Assembly: GCA_025800125.1 (NCBI GenBank)
Contig: JAOXSF010000095.1
Coordinates: 1 to 64,000 of the forward strand
Source of the DNA: Marinobacterium sp.
GTDB taxonomy: Bacteria; Pseudomonadota; Gammaproteobacteria; Pseudomonadales; Balneatricaceae
Direction of reading: 5' to 3'
Length of the DNA stretch: 64,000 nt
Below the pieces are notes generated by a model. It saw nothing but the letters and a program-made list of their open reading frames with translations, searched no databases and had not been told where the DNA came from. A program made the translations under genes and the position numbers. Positions 35,168-44,100 of the stretch are shown piece by piece. Numbering within the stretch: the stretch's first letter is position 1; every line of letters begins with the position of its first letter.

Positions 35168-35842
35168 ATGAAGTCGTTCAAATGGTTATATGAACATGTG
35201 CAGCAACATCAGGGGCTAACCGCACAAGAGCTTGAGTTACTGCTACCGAAGCCGCTCAGTGCTGAGCAACTGTCAGCTGTGCCTGATGACCGATTGTTTT
35301 CAGATCTGACCCGGCGCGTATTCCGGGCGGGGCTGAAGCATGCGCTGGTGGACAGTAAATGGCCTGCATTCGAACAGGCTTTTTTCGGCTTTGTGCCACA
35401 AAAAGTATGCCTGATGAGTGATGAACAGCTGGAAAAGCTGATGCAGAATAAACAGATTATCCGGCACTTCGGTAAGATCAAAGCGACCCGCCATAATGCC
35501 CTGATGGTGGCGGAGCTGTCCGAAAAACATCAGGGGTTCGGATGTTTCCTCGCAGATTGGCCAGAGGATGACATTGTCAGTCTCTGGGCACTGTTGAAAA
35601 AAGAGGGTGCACAACTGGGGGGCAGCTCGGGAGCCGCCTTTTTGCGCATGGCAGGTAAGGATACTTTTCTGTTGACAGATGATGTTGTGGCGGCATTGAA
35701 AGCGCAGGACATTATCGACAAAAAACCAACAGCAAAACGCGATCTGCAAAAGGTTCAGGCTGTGTTCAATGAATGGCAGCAGCAGTCAGGTCGTCCGTTA
35801 TGCCAGATCAGCCGCTTGCTGTCCTGCACCGTTGGCTGGTGA
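35168..35842 (+). CDS. DNA-3-methyladenine glycosylase I family protein
   Basis: A 224-residue protein resembling the adenine glycosylase (Tag) family: Leu-Phe-Ser-Asp-Leu-Thr-Arg-Arg-Val-Phe-Arg-Ala-Gly-Leu near residue 42, Trp-Pro-Ala-Phe-Glu-Gln-Ala-Phe, and Ile-Ile-Arg-His-Phe-Gly-Lys-Ile-Lys-Ala-Thr near residue 97. The C-terminal helix-hairpin-like part has Gly-Lys-Asp-Thr-Phe-Leu-Leu-Thr-Asp-Asp-Val-Val. Tag removes 3-methyladenine from DNA. The zinc-binding N- and C-terminal residues of E. coli Tag are not obvious, so activity is not certain. Confidence 0.8.
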   Translation: MKSFKWLYEHVQQHQGLTAQELELLLPKPLSAEQLSAVPDDRLFSDLTRRVFRAGLKHALVDSKWPAFEQAFFGFVPQKVCLMSDEQLEKLMQNKQIIRHFGKIKATRHNALMVAELSEKHQGFGCFLADWPEDDIVSLWALLKKEGAQLGGSSGAAFLRMAGKDTFLLTDDVVAALKAQDIIDKKPTAKRDLQKVQAVFNEWQQQSGRPLCQISRLLSCTVGW

Positions 35843-35950
35843 CCTGTACTGTCGGTTTTTGATCTGTATCAAGGCTATGTGTAAAACGTGATTCAGGTAG
35901 TCGGTGGGATAGCCGGGGTGGTGCTGTTTATCCCGGTGGCAGGCTATCCC

Positions 35951-36030
35951 GGGTACTGTGTTTTCTGGTTACTGTCTTTTTTGGGTACTGTCTTTTTTGG
36001 GTACTGTGTTTTTTGGGTACTGTGTTTTTT
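35951..36030. repeat. 16-bp minisatellite, five units
   Basis: Five head-to-tail units close to GGGTACTGTGTTTTTT fill the space before the yajG stop codon. An imperfectly spaced inverted repeat, GGGATAGCC/GGCTATCCC, lies just before it (35906-35950). T-runs point to no single terminator. Confidence 0.85.
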
Positions 36031-36042
36031 GGTTGTGGCCGT

Positions 36043-36609
36043 TTAATTAAACTGGAAAAATTCCAGCAGCCGTGGGTCATTCATTGCCCTGTTCAGGTTT
36101 TCTTCTACCAGTTTGTCAATCATGGTCTGATTTTCAGCTTCAGTCGGTATATTCAGGAATTCATCGCTGCGTTGTGTATTGTATTGGCCGGTGTAACTAC
36201 GCCCCCCACGTTCAACTTTGACGCGCAGCTTCATCTCCAGTTTCACAATCTGTTTTACGGCATCTACTTTGGCGATATAGGACAATTTGTCCAGCATCAC
36301 AGTCAGGCGATGCCCTCCGGGCCCAAATGCGGTGATTCCCGTCTGGCTGAGCGCTTTATGTACAGCATTGCCCAGCGCCTCTTTGCTATTGTTCAGCAGT
36401 ATGGGGGCACGGTTTCCGACCAGATCAACACGATCCCCGACTACCTGGCTGGGACGTAAATCTTCCACCGTAATGGCAACCGGTGTATTGGGTAGCTGGC
36501 GCTGTATACTGACCTGCGGTTGCAGTGATAGAGTCTGAGTGGTGATGCCACTGCAGCCCGTTAGCAGGGCGACGCTGGCCAGTGCTGCAGTACAAAGCAG
36601 TTTTCGCAT
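36043..36609 (-). CDS. yajG: YajG-family lipoprotein
   Basis: A 188-residue protein with a lipobox (Leu-Leu-Thr-Gly-Cys at 15-19). It fits the YajG family: Leu-Gln-Pro-Gln-Val after the lipid anchor, Val-Glu-Asp-Leu-Arg-Pro-Ser near residue 48, Arg-Leu-Thr-Val-Met-Leu-Asp near residue 100, and Gln-Tyr-Asn-Thr-Gln-Arg-Ser-Asp-Glu near residue 143. Localised to the outer or inner membrane; function uncharacterised. Its start lies three bases after the syd stop, whose TAA falls in its own ribosome site, so the two genes are an operon. Confidence 0.85.
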   Translation of the reverse strand: MRKLLCTAALASVALLTGCSGITTQTLSLQPQVSIQRQLPNTPVAITVEDLRPSQVVGDRVDLVGNRAPILLNNSKEALGNAVHKALSQTGITAFGPGGHRLTVMLDKLSYIAKVDAVKQIVKLEMKLRVKVERGGRSYTGQYNTQRSDEFLNIPTEAENQTMIDKLVEENLNRAMNDPRLLEFFQFN

Positions 36610-36612
36610 GGG

Positions 36613-37188
36613 TTACTCCATATCCTGAATTCGTTCTGGTTCCAGACGGTTGATAAATTCCGCCAGAGAATCTGCCAGTTGTCGAATCGGTTTTTTGCCG
36701 GGTTGTTCAAGCCAGATGGTACCGTCGCTGTTCATTACGCTCAGAAAATAATTACCGTCTGGTTCTGTCGTGGCAAAAAACAGAGAAAGTGGTTGGCGCT
36801 GTTTACGTTTGGCCAGTGCATGCCCTATCAGATTGCCGCGTAATCGTTCCATGTCATCGCTATTCCATACCTGTAGCAGGCTCAGTTGCCCCTCTTCGCT
36901 GCGAGCGGGCAGGGGGTCGGACCAGTACCTGCTGTAAAAACTGATGACAGAGGGGTGGACGGGTTCTTCCAGTGCCTCACTCAATCTTGCGAACATATCA
37001 CAGGTTTGTTGTTGACGGACTGGCCGCCACGGGCTGAGTTCGCCATCGGCGCCTTCGACAAGGCAGCAGGGGGAAGGCCACTGGCTGTCCAGTGGTACCT
37101 GTGGTGATTCTGGCTGTAATTGCTGCTGGCGCTGGATAAACTGATCCAGTGCCTGATCTACTGGATGGGTGTGTACGGCTTCTGTCAT
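36613..37188 (-). CDS. syd: SecY-interacting protein Syd
   Basis: A 191-residue protein of the Syd family. Matches to E. coli Syd include Trp-Pro-Ser-Pro-Cys, Phe-Tyr-Ser-Arg-Tyr-Trp-Ser-Asp-Pro, Leu-Leu-Gln-Val-Trp-Asn-Ser-Asp-Asp, Arg-Gly-Asn-Leu-Ile-Gly-His and the C-terminal Leu-Ala-Glu-Phe-Ile-Asn-Arg-Leu. Syd binds SecY at the inner membrane and monitors translocon assembly. Start at 37188 fits the family length; the frame is open to 37290 and no strong ribosome site decides. Confidence 0.88.
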   Translation of the reverse strand: MTEAVHTHPVDQALDQFIQRQQQLQPESPQVPLDSQWPSPCCLVEGADGELSPWRPVRQQQTCDMFARLSEALEEPVHPSVISFYSRYWSDPLPARSEEGQLSLLQVWNSDDMERLRGNLIGHALAKRKQRQPLSLFFATTEPDGNYFLSVMNSDGTIWLEQPGKKPIRQLADSLAEFINRLEPERIQDME

Positions 37189-37464
37189 AGCTCTGATAGC
37201 CTGAATCTCTGGGTGATGGCTCTGGTCATGTCGATCTGGTGATGTATCGCAGCCTCGGTTAAAACCACTTTGACGGCCAGACGAGAGCATAAAGAACTTA
37301 ATCTAGCTGTTGGCTGAACAGGGTTAAAGTTACGGTGAATTAAAATTGAACACTATACGAGCGTTGGCTGGAAGATGGGGCTGGACATTTGCTACAAAAG
37401 TGCTGTGCGAAAAGTATCCGATTGATTGTATTCATATTTTTTTAAAAAAAGTTGTCACAAATGT

Positions 37465-37492
37465 TTGACAAGTGAAAACGAATCCGTAAAAT
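37465..37492 (+). promoter_or_regulatory. Promoter of the tRNA cluster
   Basis: Perfect TTGACA and TAAAAT boxes 16 bases apart, followed by a GC-rich discriminator (GCGCACC) typical of stringently controlled stable RNA genes. It ends 43 bp before the first tRNA-Asp. Nothing else is seen in 37189-37464. Confidence 0.8.
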
Positions 37493-37535
37493 GCGCACCT
37501 CGTTACAGGGCAGTACAGCACTGTAACAGCGGACT

Positions 37536-37612
37536 GGAGCGGTAGTTCAGTTGGTTAGAATACCTGCCTGTCACGCAGGGGGTCGCGGGTTCGAGTCCCG
37601 TCCGTTCCGCCA
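37536..37612 (+). tRNA. tRNA-Asp (GTC), copy 1
   Basis: 77 nt including encoded CCA. Acceptor stem GGAGCGG pairs with CCGTTCC; anticodon loop CTGTCAC carries GTC; T arm GGGTTCGAGTCCC is intact. Confidence 0.97.
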
Positions 37613-37657
37613 CTTCTTCGAAACGTGCCTCGAAGATTTTAAACGGCCAGCCTTAGT

Positions 37658-37733
37658 GGGCGTATAGCTCAGTTGGGAGAGCGTCTGCCTTACAAGCAGA
37701 ATGTCGGCAGTTCGAGCCTGTCTACGCCCACCA
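37658..37733 (+). tRNA. tRNA-Val (TAC)
   Basis: 76 nt including encoded CCA. Acceptor stem GGGCGTA pairs with TACGCCC; anticodon loop CTTACAA carries TAC. Confidence 0.96.
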
Positions 37734-37737
37734 CTAA

Positions 37738-37814
37738 GGAGCGGTAGTTCAGTTGGTTAGAATACCTGCCTGTCACGCAGGGGGTCGCGGGTTCGAGTCC
37801 CGTCCGTTCCGCCA
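37738..37814 (+). tRNA. tRNA-Asp (GTC), copy 2
   Basis: Identical in sequence to copy 1 over all 77 nt, four bases after tRNA-Val. The cluster thus has a perfect 77-bp direct repeat around tRNA-Val. Confidence 0.97.
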
Positions 37815-38005
37815 TTTATCAATTTTTAATACCCATATTTTACTCCTCTTGGGGTTCCAGCGATTTATCCTTTTCGTATTATACCTATCTGTTTTTAGCT
37901 GCCTGATTTATCCCTTCTTGCTGTGTCCGTGTGTTGCGCATTACTGCTTTGTTATCTGTCTGATCGCAGGCTCACCAATAGTCTGGGTATACGTGTTGTG
38001 GCTAT
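37815..38005 (+). other. Intergenic stretch after the tRNA cluster
   Basis: T-rich, no supported gene and no clear hairpin. Open frames running out of the tRNA are artefacts of tRNA sequence. Confidence 0.4.
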
Positions 38006-38029
38006 AAAAAAAGACCTGCAATGCAGGTC
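38006..38029 (-). terminator. Second terminator downstream of the aldehyde dehydrogenase
   Basis: On the minus strand GACCTGCA and its complement, one base apart, are followed by seven T residues. Confidence 0.8.
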
Positions 38030-38080
38030 GGAATGCCAGTCAGATATGAACAAATCTAACGGTGGAACAGAGGAAGAGAG

Positions 38081-38114
38081 AAAAGGCCCCGCCAGACAGT
38101 GCAACCTGACGGGG
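38081..38114 (-). terminator. First terminator downstream of the aldehyde dehydrogenase
   Basis: On the minus strand CCCCGTCAG pairs with CTGGCGGGG (one wobble) around a 10-base loop and is followed by CCTTTT. It ends 16 bp past the dehydrogenase stop; together with the next hairpin it makes a double stop. Confidence 0.8.
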
Positions 38115-38130
38115 AAGCGCGTACAGCGGT

Positions 38131-39543
38131 TTAACGGTTGATATTCAGTGTCTGTGGTACGGTGTATTCCAGCAGGCCTTCCTGACCAAACTCCACACCG
38201 AAGCCAGACATTTTGCAGCCGCCAAATGGGGCATGTGGCAGTACTTCAGCATGACCGTTGATCCAGGCGGTACCGCATTCCAGCTGCATGGCAACCTTGC
38301 GGGCCTGTTCCAGGTCGGATGACCATACGGAGCCGCCCAGGCCAACCTCGCAGGCATTGGCGCGGGCGATCGCATCGTCTACATCACTGTAGCGGATCAC
38401 CGGTAGCACCGGGCCAAACTGTTCTTCATCAACGATACGCTGACCATCGCTGACATCAGCTACAATCGTTGGTGGGTAGAAATAACCGTTACCAGGCAGC
38501 GGTTCACCACCGCACAGTATGCGCGCACCGTTATTACGTGCGTCTTCAACCAGCTCACTGACCAGATTAAACTGATCGTGGTTCTGTACCGGGCCAAAAG
38601 TTACGCCTTCATCCATACCGTTGCCGACTACCTGGGTACTGGCAATCGCTGACAGTTTTTCACACAGTGCATCGTACTGGCTGTCATGTACGTAGAGGCG
38701 TTTCAGGGCGGCGCAAGTCTGGCCCATATTGAGGAAAGCGGTCTGGAAAATTGCTTCGGCGATACTGTCTATATCGGCATCTGGCAGTACGATACCGGCG
38801 TCGTTGCCGCCCAGCTCCAATGTCAGACGTTTCAGGTTGCAGGCAGCGCCGCGCATGATGGTCTGGCCAGTCGGGGTGGAGCCGGTAAAGACGATCTTGC
38901 GGATCTTCTCGTGACTGGTCATACCACTGCCGATGCCGCGTTCACCTGTAATTACGTTCATAACCCCGGCGGGTACTTCGGCGTTAATGATTTCGGCCAG
39001 TAGCAAGGTGTTGAAAGGTGTCATACCGGATGGCTTGGCAACCACTGTATTACCGGTGCGCAACGCTGGCATGATATGCCATACCGCGATCATCAACGGC
39101 CAGTTCCATGGCGTAATGGAACCGACAACTCCCAGCGGCTTGCGATGCAGCTCAATACGCTTGTTCGGGCTGTCTTCCAGTACTTCCACCGGGATATCCA
39201 GTTCGGCGGTGTAGCGAGTCCAGGCAACGGCACCACCGACTTCAGCTTGCGCCAGGAACATGGGTTTGCCCTGCTCCTGTACGATAATGCTGGCCAGTTC
39301 ATCGGCACGTTTTTCAATACTGTCTGCGATACGGTGCAGGGTCTGCTTCAGCTCTGCATCCGGGGTGTGCTGCCAGTTGCGAAAGGCAGCTTCTGCGGCA
39401 TCCACCGCTGCATTCAGCTGGGCGGGTGTAGCCTGAGGGCAGGCAGCAACAACATTTTCAGTTGCCGGGTTGATTACATCAAAGGTGCCCAGGGCACCGT
39501 CCACTTTTTCACCGTTGATAATCAGGCTGTAAGTCTGCTGCAT
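38131..39543 (-). CDS. NAD(P)-dependent aldehyde dehydrogenase
   Basis: A 470-residue aldehyde dehydrogenase. Key motifs are Pro-Trp-Asn-Trp-Pro-Leu near residue 143, Val-Ala-Lys-Pro-Ser near residue 167, Phe-Thr-Gly-Ser-Thr-Pro-Thr-Gly near residue 219, general-base Glu in Leu-Glu-Leu-Gly-Gly-Asn, and nucleophile Cys in Met-Gly-Gln-Thr-Cys-Ala. It oxidises an aldehyde to the acid. It lies 124 bp downstream of the porin on the same strand with no terminator between, so they are probably one operon. Given the amine dehydrogenase nearby, its likely substrates are the aldehydes released from primary amines; this is inference. Confidence 0.9.
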   Translation of the reverse strand: MQQTYSLIINGEKVDGALGTFDVINPATENVVAACPQATPAQLNAAVDAAEAAFRNWQHTPDAELKQTLHRIADSIEKRADELASIIVQEQGKPMFLAQAEVGGAVAWTRYTAELDIPVEVLEDSPNKRIELHRKPLGVVGSITPWNWPLMIAVWHIMPALRTGNTVVAKPSGMTPFNTLLLAEIINAEVPAGVMNVITGERGIGSGMTSHEKIRKIVFTGSTPTGQTIMRGAACNLKRLTLELGGNDAGIVLPDADIDSIAEAIFQTAFLNMGQTCAALKRLYVHDSQYDALCEKLSAIASTQVVGNGMDEGVTFGPVQNHDQFNLVSELVEDARNNGARILCGGEPLPGNGYFYPPTIVADVSDGQRIVDEEQFGPVLPVIRYSDVDDAIARANACEVGLGGSVWSSDLEQARKVAMQLECGTAWINGHAEVLPHAPFGGCKMSGFGVEFGQEGLLEYTVPQTLNINR

Positions 39544-39667
39544 GATTGGGTCCTTATGCTTGGTCCTTAGCTGCTTTTACATATTCATATTTATGCGTGC
39601 TCAGCTGGCACAACGCCCGGAACCTCAGGGTGTCCAAGCGTATATTGTTGTCAGCTCAGTCAGTGAC

Positions 39668-40942
39668 TCAGAATGGCACAATGGCCAGTATCTGGAAGTA
39701 AGTGTTCGTGTCGTCGTTGCCTTGATTGCTGGTTGCTGAGTCCGGGGTGTAGAAGCCCAGTAGTGGGCTGATGATCAGATGGTCATTGGCAACCCATTCA
39801 GCCCAGAGGTTGATCTCCTGGGCATCATTACTGCCGCTGCCGTTTTCGGTATTACGGAAATCAAACCAGGAAGCGCCCACTGTCAGGGTTTCAGATGGTT
39901 GTGCTTTCAGACCCAGATAGTGAATGTCAGCATCGGTACCAAAGGGGCCTGCATAGTTTGCTGCAACTTCACCCTGGAACCAGGTGCCATAGCCCCGGTT
40001 GAAGCCGAAAAAGAGTGGATCGTAGCCGGTATCGTAACGGGTGAAGCGGTAACTAATGGAGGGTGACCCGTTGAGGTCACTAAATGTCCAGCCCGCTTCT
40101 CCATACCAGGCATTGTGCTTATCGCCGCTGCTACCTGCTTCCTGACGGACGATTTCAGTAGATAGAAACAGATTCTCAACCCCGGCGTTGCCCTGATAGC
40201 GCAGGCTGAATGTTTTCTGACCATCCCGGTTTGCATCGCCACCATCAGCGATACCCAGCCCTTCAAGATAAAGGGCCGCGAAAGTCCCCTTTTCGTTGAT
40301 ATACTCGACGTTCAAACCCGCCAGTTCCATCTCGGACTGGGCCGCGTTATCTGATTCCAGCCAGAACAGATCACCACGCAGACCGCTATCGCCGCCTGCC
40401 CGTAGCACCACGGTTTTGTCGAAGGCTTTACGGGCGGCCAGCCAGTAGGCACCGCCACGGTTCAGTTCATTGCCAAAACCTTTACCCAGGTTCAGTGAGT
40501 CACCATTGAGGATAAAGCCATCACCGATGGTCAGGTTCTGACGGCCGACGGACAGTTCTAGCTGGCTGCTGCGATAACCCAGATAAAGATCTTCAATTTC
40601 GGTTTTGCGCTCGTCACCGGTACTGGTGCCCAGGGCATCGCCATCACCCCATGTACCGGAACTGAGTACATTCACCGCCCCGAACAGACTGCGATCTTCA
40701 GACAGAGCCTGGCTACCGGACAGGCCATATTTGGCATAGGCCTCCGTCCAGGCGGGGCTGCGCTGTGCTGATGGACTATAACGTTCCTGGCTGCTGAAAT
40801 GACCGATAATCAGTTCCAGATCAGCATTCAGTTGTATGCTGTCATTATCAATCAGCGTGTACGCTGAGGCTGTGCCCGATGCGGCTGCAATGGCAGCTCC
40901 CAGCAGTACAGCAGATGCCTTGCGCATCAACCGGGTTGTCAT
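39668..40942 (-). CDS. Outer-membrane porin, alginate-export-like
   Basis: A 424-residue protein with a signal peptide (cleavage near Ala-Ser-Ala, residue 27) and a C-terminal Phe, as expected for a beta-barrel. Alternating strands with Leu-Tyr-Leu-Gly-Tyr-Arg, Leu-Ser-Val-Gly-Arg-Gln-Asn and Gly-Asp-Gly-Phe-Ile-Leu-Asn-Gly-Asp resemble the alginate export/porin family. AAGGAG lies seven bases before the ATG. Upstream at 41065-41104 are four decamers shared with the qhpA promoter, so it is likely the uptake porin for amine substrates. Confidence 0.82.
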   Translation of the reverse strand: MTTRLMRKASAVLLGAAIAAASGTASAYTLIDNDSIQLNADLELIIGHFSSQERYSPSAQRSPAWTEAYAKYGLSGSQALSEDRSLFGAVNVLSSGTWGDGDALGTSTGDERKTEIEDLYLGYRSSQLELSVGRQNLTIGDGFILNGDSLNLGKGFGNELNRGGAYWLAARKAFDKTVVLRAGGDSGLRGDLFWLESDNAAQSEMELAGLNVEYINEKGTFAALYLEGLGIADGGDANRDGQKTFSLRYQGNAGVENLFLSTEIVRQEAGSSGDKHNAWYGEAGWTFSDLNGSPSISYRFTRYDTGYDPLFFGFNRGYGTWFQGEVAANYAGPFGTDADIHYLGLKAQPSETLTVGASWFDFRNTENGSGSNDAQEINLWAEWVANDHLIISPLLGFYTPDSATSNQGNDDTNTYFQILAIVPF

Positions 40943-41064
40943 GCCAGTTCTCCTTATGAGTCTTGTTATTATTTGAATCTGGTGGCGTTAACCTGCCCGC
41001 CTGAAGGGGGGCCCGGGCAGATTTAAGACTCACTTTAGCGAGGCGCTGCCAACAGGGTTGCTCG

Positions 41065-41104
41065 CCTTTGTAGAGAGTTGTTAAAAGATGTAACAGCTTG
41101 TTAA
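41065..41104 (-). promoter_or_regulatory. Four-decamer operator upstream of the porin
   Basis: Read on the minus strand (toward the porin), consecutive decamers TTAACAAGCT, GTTACATCTT, TTAACAACTC and TCTACAAAGG each have ACA at positions 4-6. The last three closely match the qhpA array at 48644-48673 in the same order. The array ends 122 bp before the porin ATG. Direct tandem decamers suit OmpR/TorR-type dimers. Binding is inferred. Confidence 0.7.
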
Positions 41105-41128
41105 CCAGAGGCTGTTCTTATGTGCAGG

Positions 41129-44100
41129 CTACTGGCAGAACCGTTTCAACGCGCTCAGACTCTGCTGATAGCAGTTTACTAGCAGAGCTGGCGTGGTTGA
41201 GTCATCTGGGCTTTGTTCCAGTTGCTTACAGAGATGGTGGAGCCGTAACAGGCCAAAGTTGGCACTGGCACCGGCCAGTGTGTGAGCATGTTTTTTCAGG
41301 GCTGGGTAATTTTGCTGGCTGGCTGCCTGTTGCAGTGCATCAAGCTGTTGTTCGGCTTGTTGTTGCAGTTGTGCCAGTAGTAGACCAAAACGTTCAGGCC
41401 CCAGCAGGCGCTGATGCTGTTCCAGTAGTTCGCTGTTTAAGAGTGGTGTATCTGGCTCTACTGCTTTTGCTTCCGTTACATCTGTTTCTGTTACATCTGT
41501 TTCTGTTACATCAGCTTCTATTAGACCTGTCTCTGTTGTTCCTGTGGCTGGCTGCATATTACGACGAGCCGCTGAACGGTTATGGCTTGTTGTTGGCTCT
41601 GAAGGCGGCTTGTTCTGGCCAGCGCTGTCCTGGGGAGCATCTGTGACCAGTTGTGCAAGAAGGTTGGCTATTGCGGAGTATTGCAGCGGTTTTTCCAGTA
41701 CCGCATCCAGCCCGCAGGCCAGATAATGCTGGCGCTGGCTGGCGGTAACAGCGGCGGTCAGCGCGATGACAGGGGTACTGGCACGTTGATTATTCGGGTG
41801 CTGGCGCATACGTCGTGTGGTTTCAATGCCATCCATCTCCGGCAGGTGAATATCCATCAGCACCAGATCAAAGTTGTGGTCAGCATGCAGAGACAGGGCA
41901 GTGTAGCCATCTTCAGCAATGGTAACCTGATGGCCATCTGCTTGTAGTAAACCCTCGGTAACTTGCTGATTAATCAGGTTGTCTTCAACCAGTAAAATAT
42001 CCAGCGGTGTGGTCTGGTTGTTACAAGGTGGCTTCCCTGTATCGGCTGGAGTGCTCTCTGGTGCCTGATTACTTGGCGTGGACAGTGGGTATTCCAGCTC
42101 AAACCAGAACAGACTGCCCTGGCCCGGTTGACTGGAAAAGCCGATCTGGCCCTGTTGCAGTTCAACCAGCTGCCTGCAGATAGCCAGCCCGAGCCCGGTG
42201 CCTCCGTAACGGCGGGTAATCGAGCTGTCTGCCTGGCTGAAATGCTCAAAAATATGCTCATGGCGTGATGGCTCAATGCCGATGCCGCTGTCTTCAATTT
42301 CAGCTCGTAGCCGCATCGTGGTATGTCCGCTTGTCTCTACATCTACATCTACATCTACATCTACGTCTATATCTACATCTACGTCTATATCTACGTCTAT
42401 ATCTACACTTGCATCGACAGTTTCATCGTTGTCTGATGTAAGTGTCGGGTTCTGCACCGGGGTTAATTGCAGTCTGACTGCGATATAGCCCTGCTCAGTA
42501 AATTTGACAGCGTTGGTGGCCAGGTTTTGCAGAATCTGCATCAATACACGTCGGTCACCCAGCAGTGGCTGATTGCAGTTCTGACACTGGTGTATGATCA
42601 GTTTCAGTCCTCGGGTCTGGCATTGTGGTGTCAGGTGGTTCTGTAATTGCAGCAGGCAGTCATCCAGCAGGAAGGGCTGTTGTTCCAAGGGTTGGTGACC
42701 GCCCTCAGCGCGGGTGAAATCCAGTACATCATTCAGGATTTCCAGCAATGACTGGCCTGAACGGTACAACGCATCTACTTGCTGACGCTGGTTGTCATTC
42801 AGGGGTTCTTTTTGCAGCAGTTGTGCCATACCGAGGATTCCGTTCATCGGTGTGCGGATTTCATGGCTCATGGTTGCCAGGAAACGAGACTTGGCTTCGC
42901 TGGCTGCTTCCGCCTGTTGTCGAGCCAGTACGGCCCGCTGTCTGGCTTTCCGCTCACTGATGTCAGTCAGTGAGCCTTCGTAATATTGCAACTGTTGTTG
43001 TTCATCGAGCACGCGACGGGCAGAGATGGTGACATCTACCAGACTACCATTCTCGCGTCGCCAGCGGGTTTCAAAACCACTGACCTGATTATCGCGCAGC
43101 AATAGTCCCATAAATCGGCGCTGATCATTACGGCTATAAAAGCACTGGCTGGCTATATCGTTGATAGTTGCAATAAACTGCGTGGGTTCTTGGTAACCCA
43201 GCAGTTGTGTCAGTGCTGGGTTGACGGCAATAAAACGTCCTTGCGCACTGGCACGGAAAATACCTTCTACGGCATTTTCGAACAGTGAGCGGAAGGCCTG
43301 TTCCGAATGCTTCAGGCTTTGATAAAGCTTGGCATTTTCCAGCGAAATTGCCGCCTGGGCGGCCAGAATCTGTAGTGTTTCCAATCGTTCACGGGTAAAA
43401 ACATCACGGCTCTGGTGGTTTTCAAGATAGAGCAGAGCACTTAATTCACCGTGATAGATAATAGGTAGACATAACTGAGAGCCATGCTGATGCTGGCGAA
43501 TGTATGGGTCCTGCATAAACATTTCATGGCGGCCAGGGTCGCTGAGCACCACGGTTTCACGGGTTCGGGCACTGTAATGCAGTAAGGTAACCGGCAGGTG
43601 TTCGCTGCCATCACTCAGTGGCAGTTGTTGAAAGAAATGTGGTTCTTCTTCAAGACTGGCTTCAGCTTCAATCTGTAACTGCTGTTGTCGGTTGAGCACC
43701 AGCAGAGCACGTGCAGCCCCGGCATTCTCCAGCGCCAGCTGCATCAACCTGCCCAGTAGCCGTTCCAGTTCGATTTCATCTGCGATGGCGTGAGATGCAC
43801 GGATCACCGCAGCGGTTTCAAATGCCTGATTGTCCAGTCGGGGAGTGCTGGGGGGTGTTGTTACCGAAGGTGAGTGGTGGGTACTACGCAGCTGCGGGTA
43901 CTGCTGGCTCAGGTGCTGTAAACAGGCTTCAGCCGCCAGGTGCTGGTAACAACGACGGGCGTCCTGCAGATAGGCAAGGCCGATGCCTGTTTTCTGCCAG
44001 TTCAGATAGAAATCACCGGCCCGTGTACAACTCAACGCCTGCCAGAGTTTAAAACCCTGTTTATGTGCCTGCTGGATTGCCTGTTCATAGGCATCCATGG

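Noticed and set aside
41475-41499. Two GTTACATCTG sequences inside the giant kinase gene, identical to an operator decamer
   Set aside because: They are 15 bp apart, out of helical phase, and follow from the pentapeptide-coding repeat; not counted as regulator sites.
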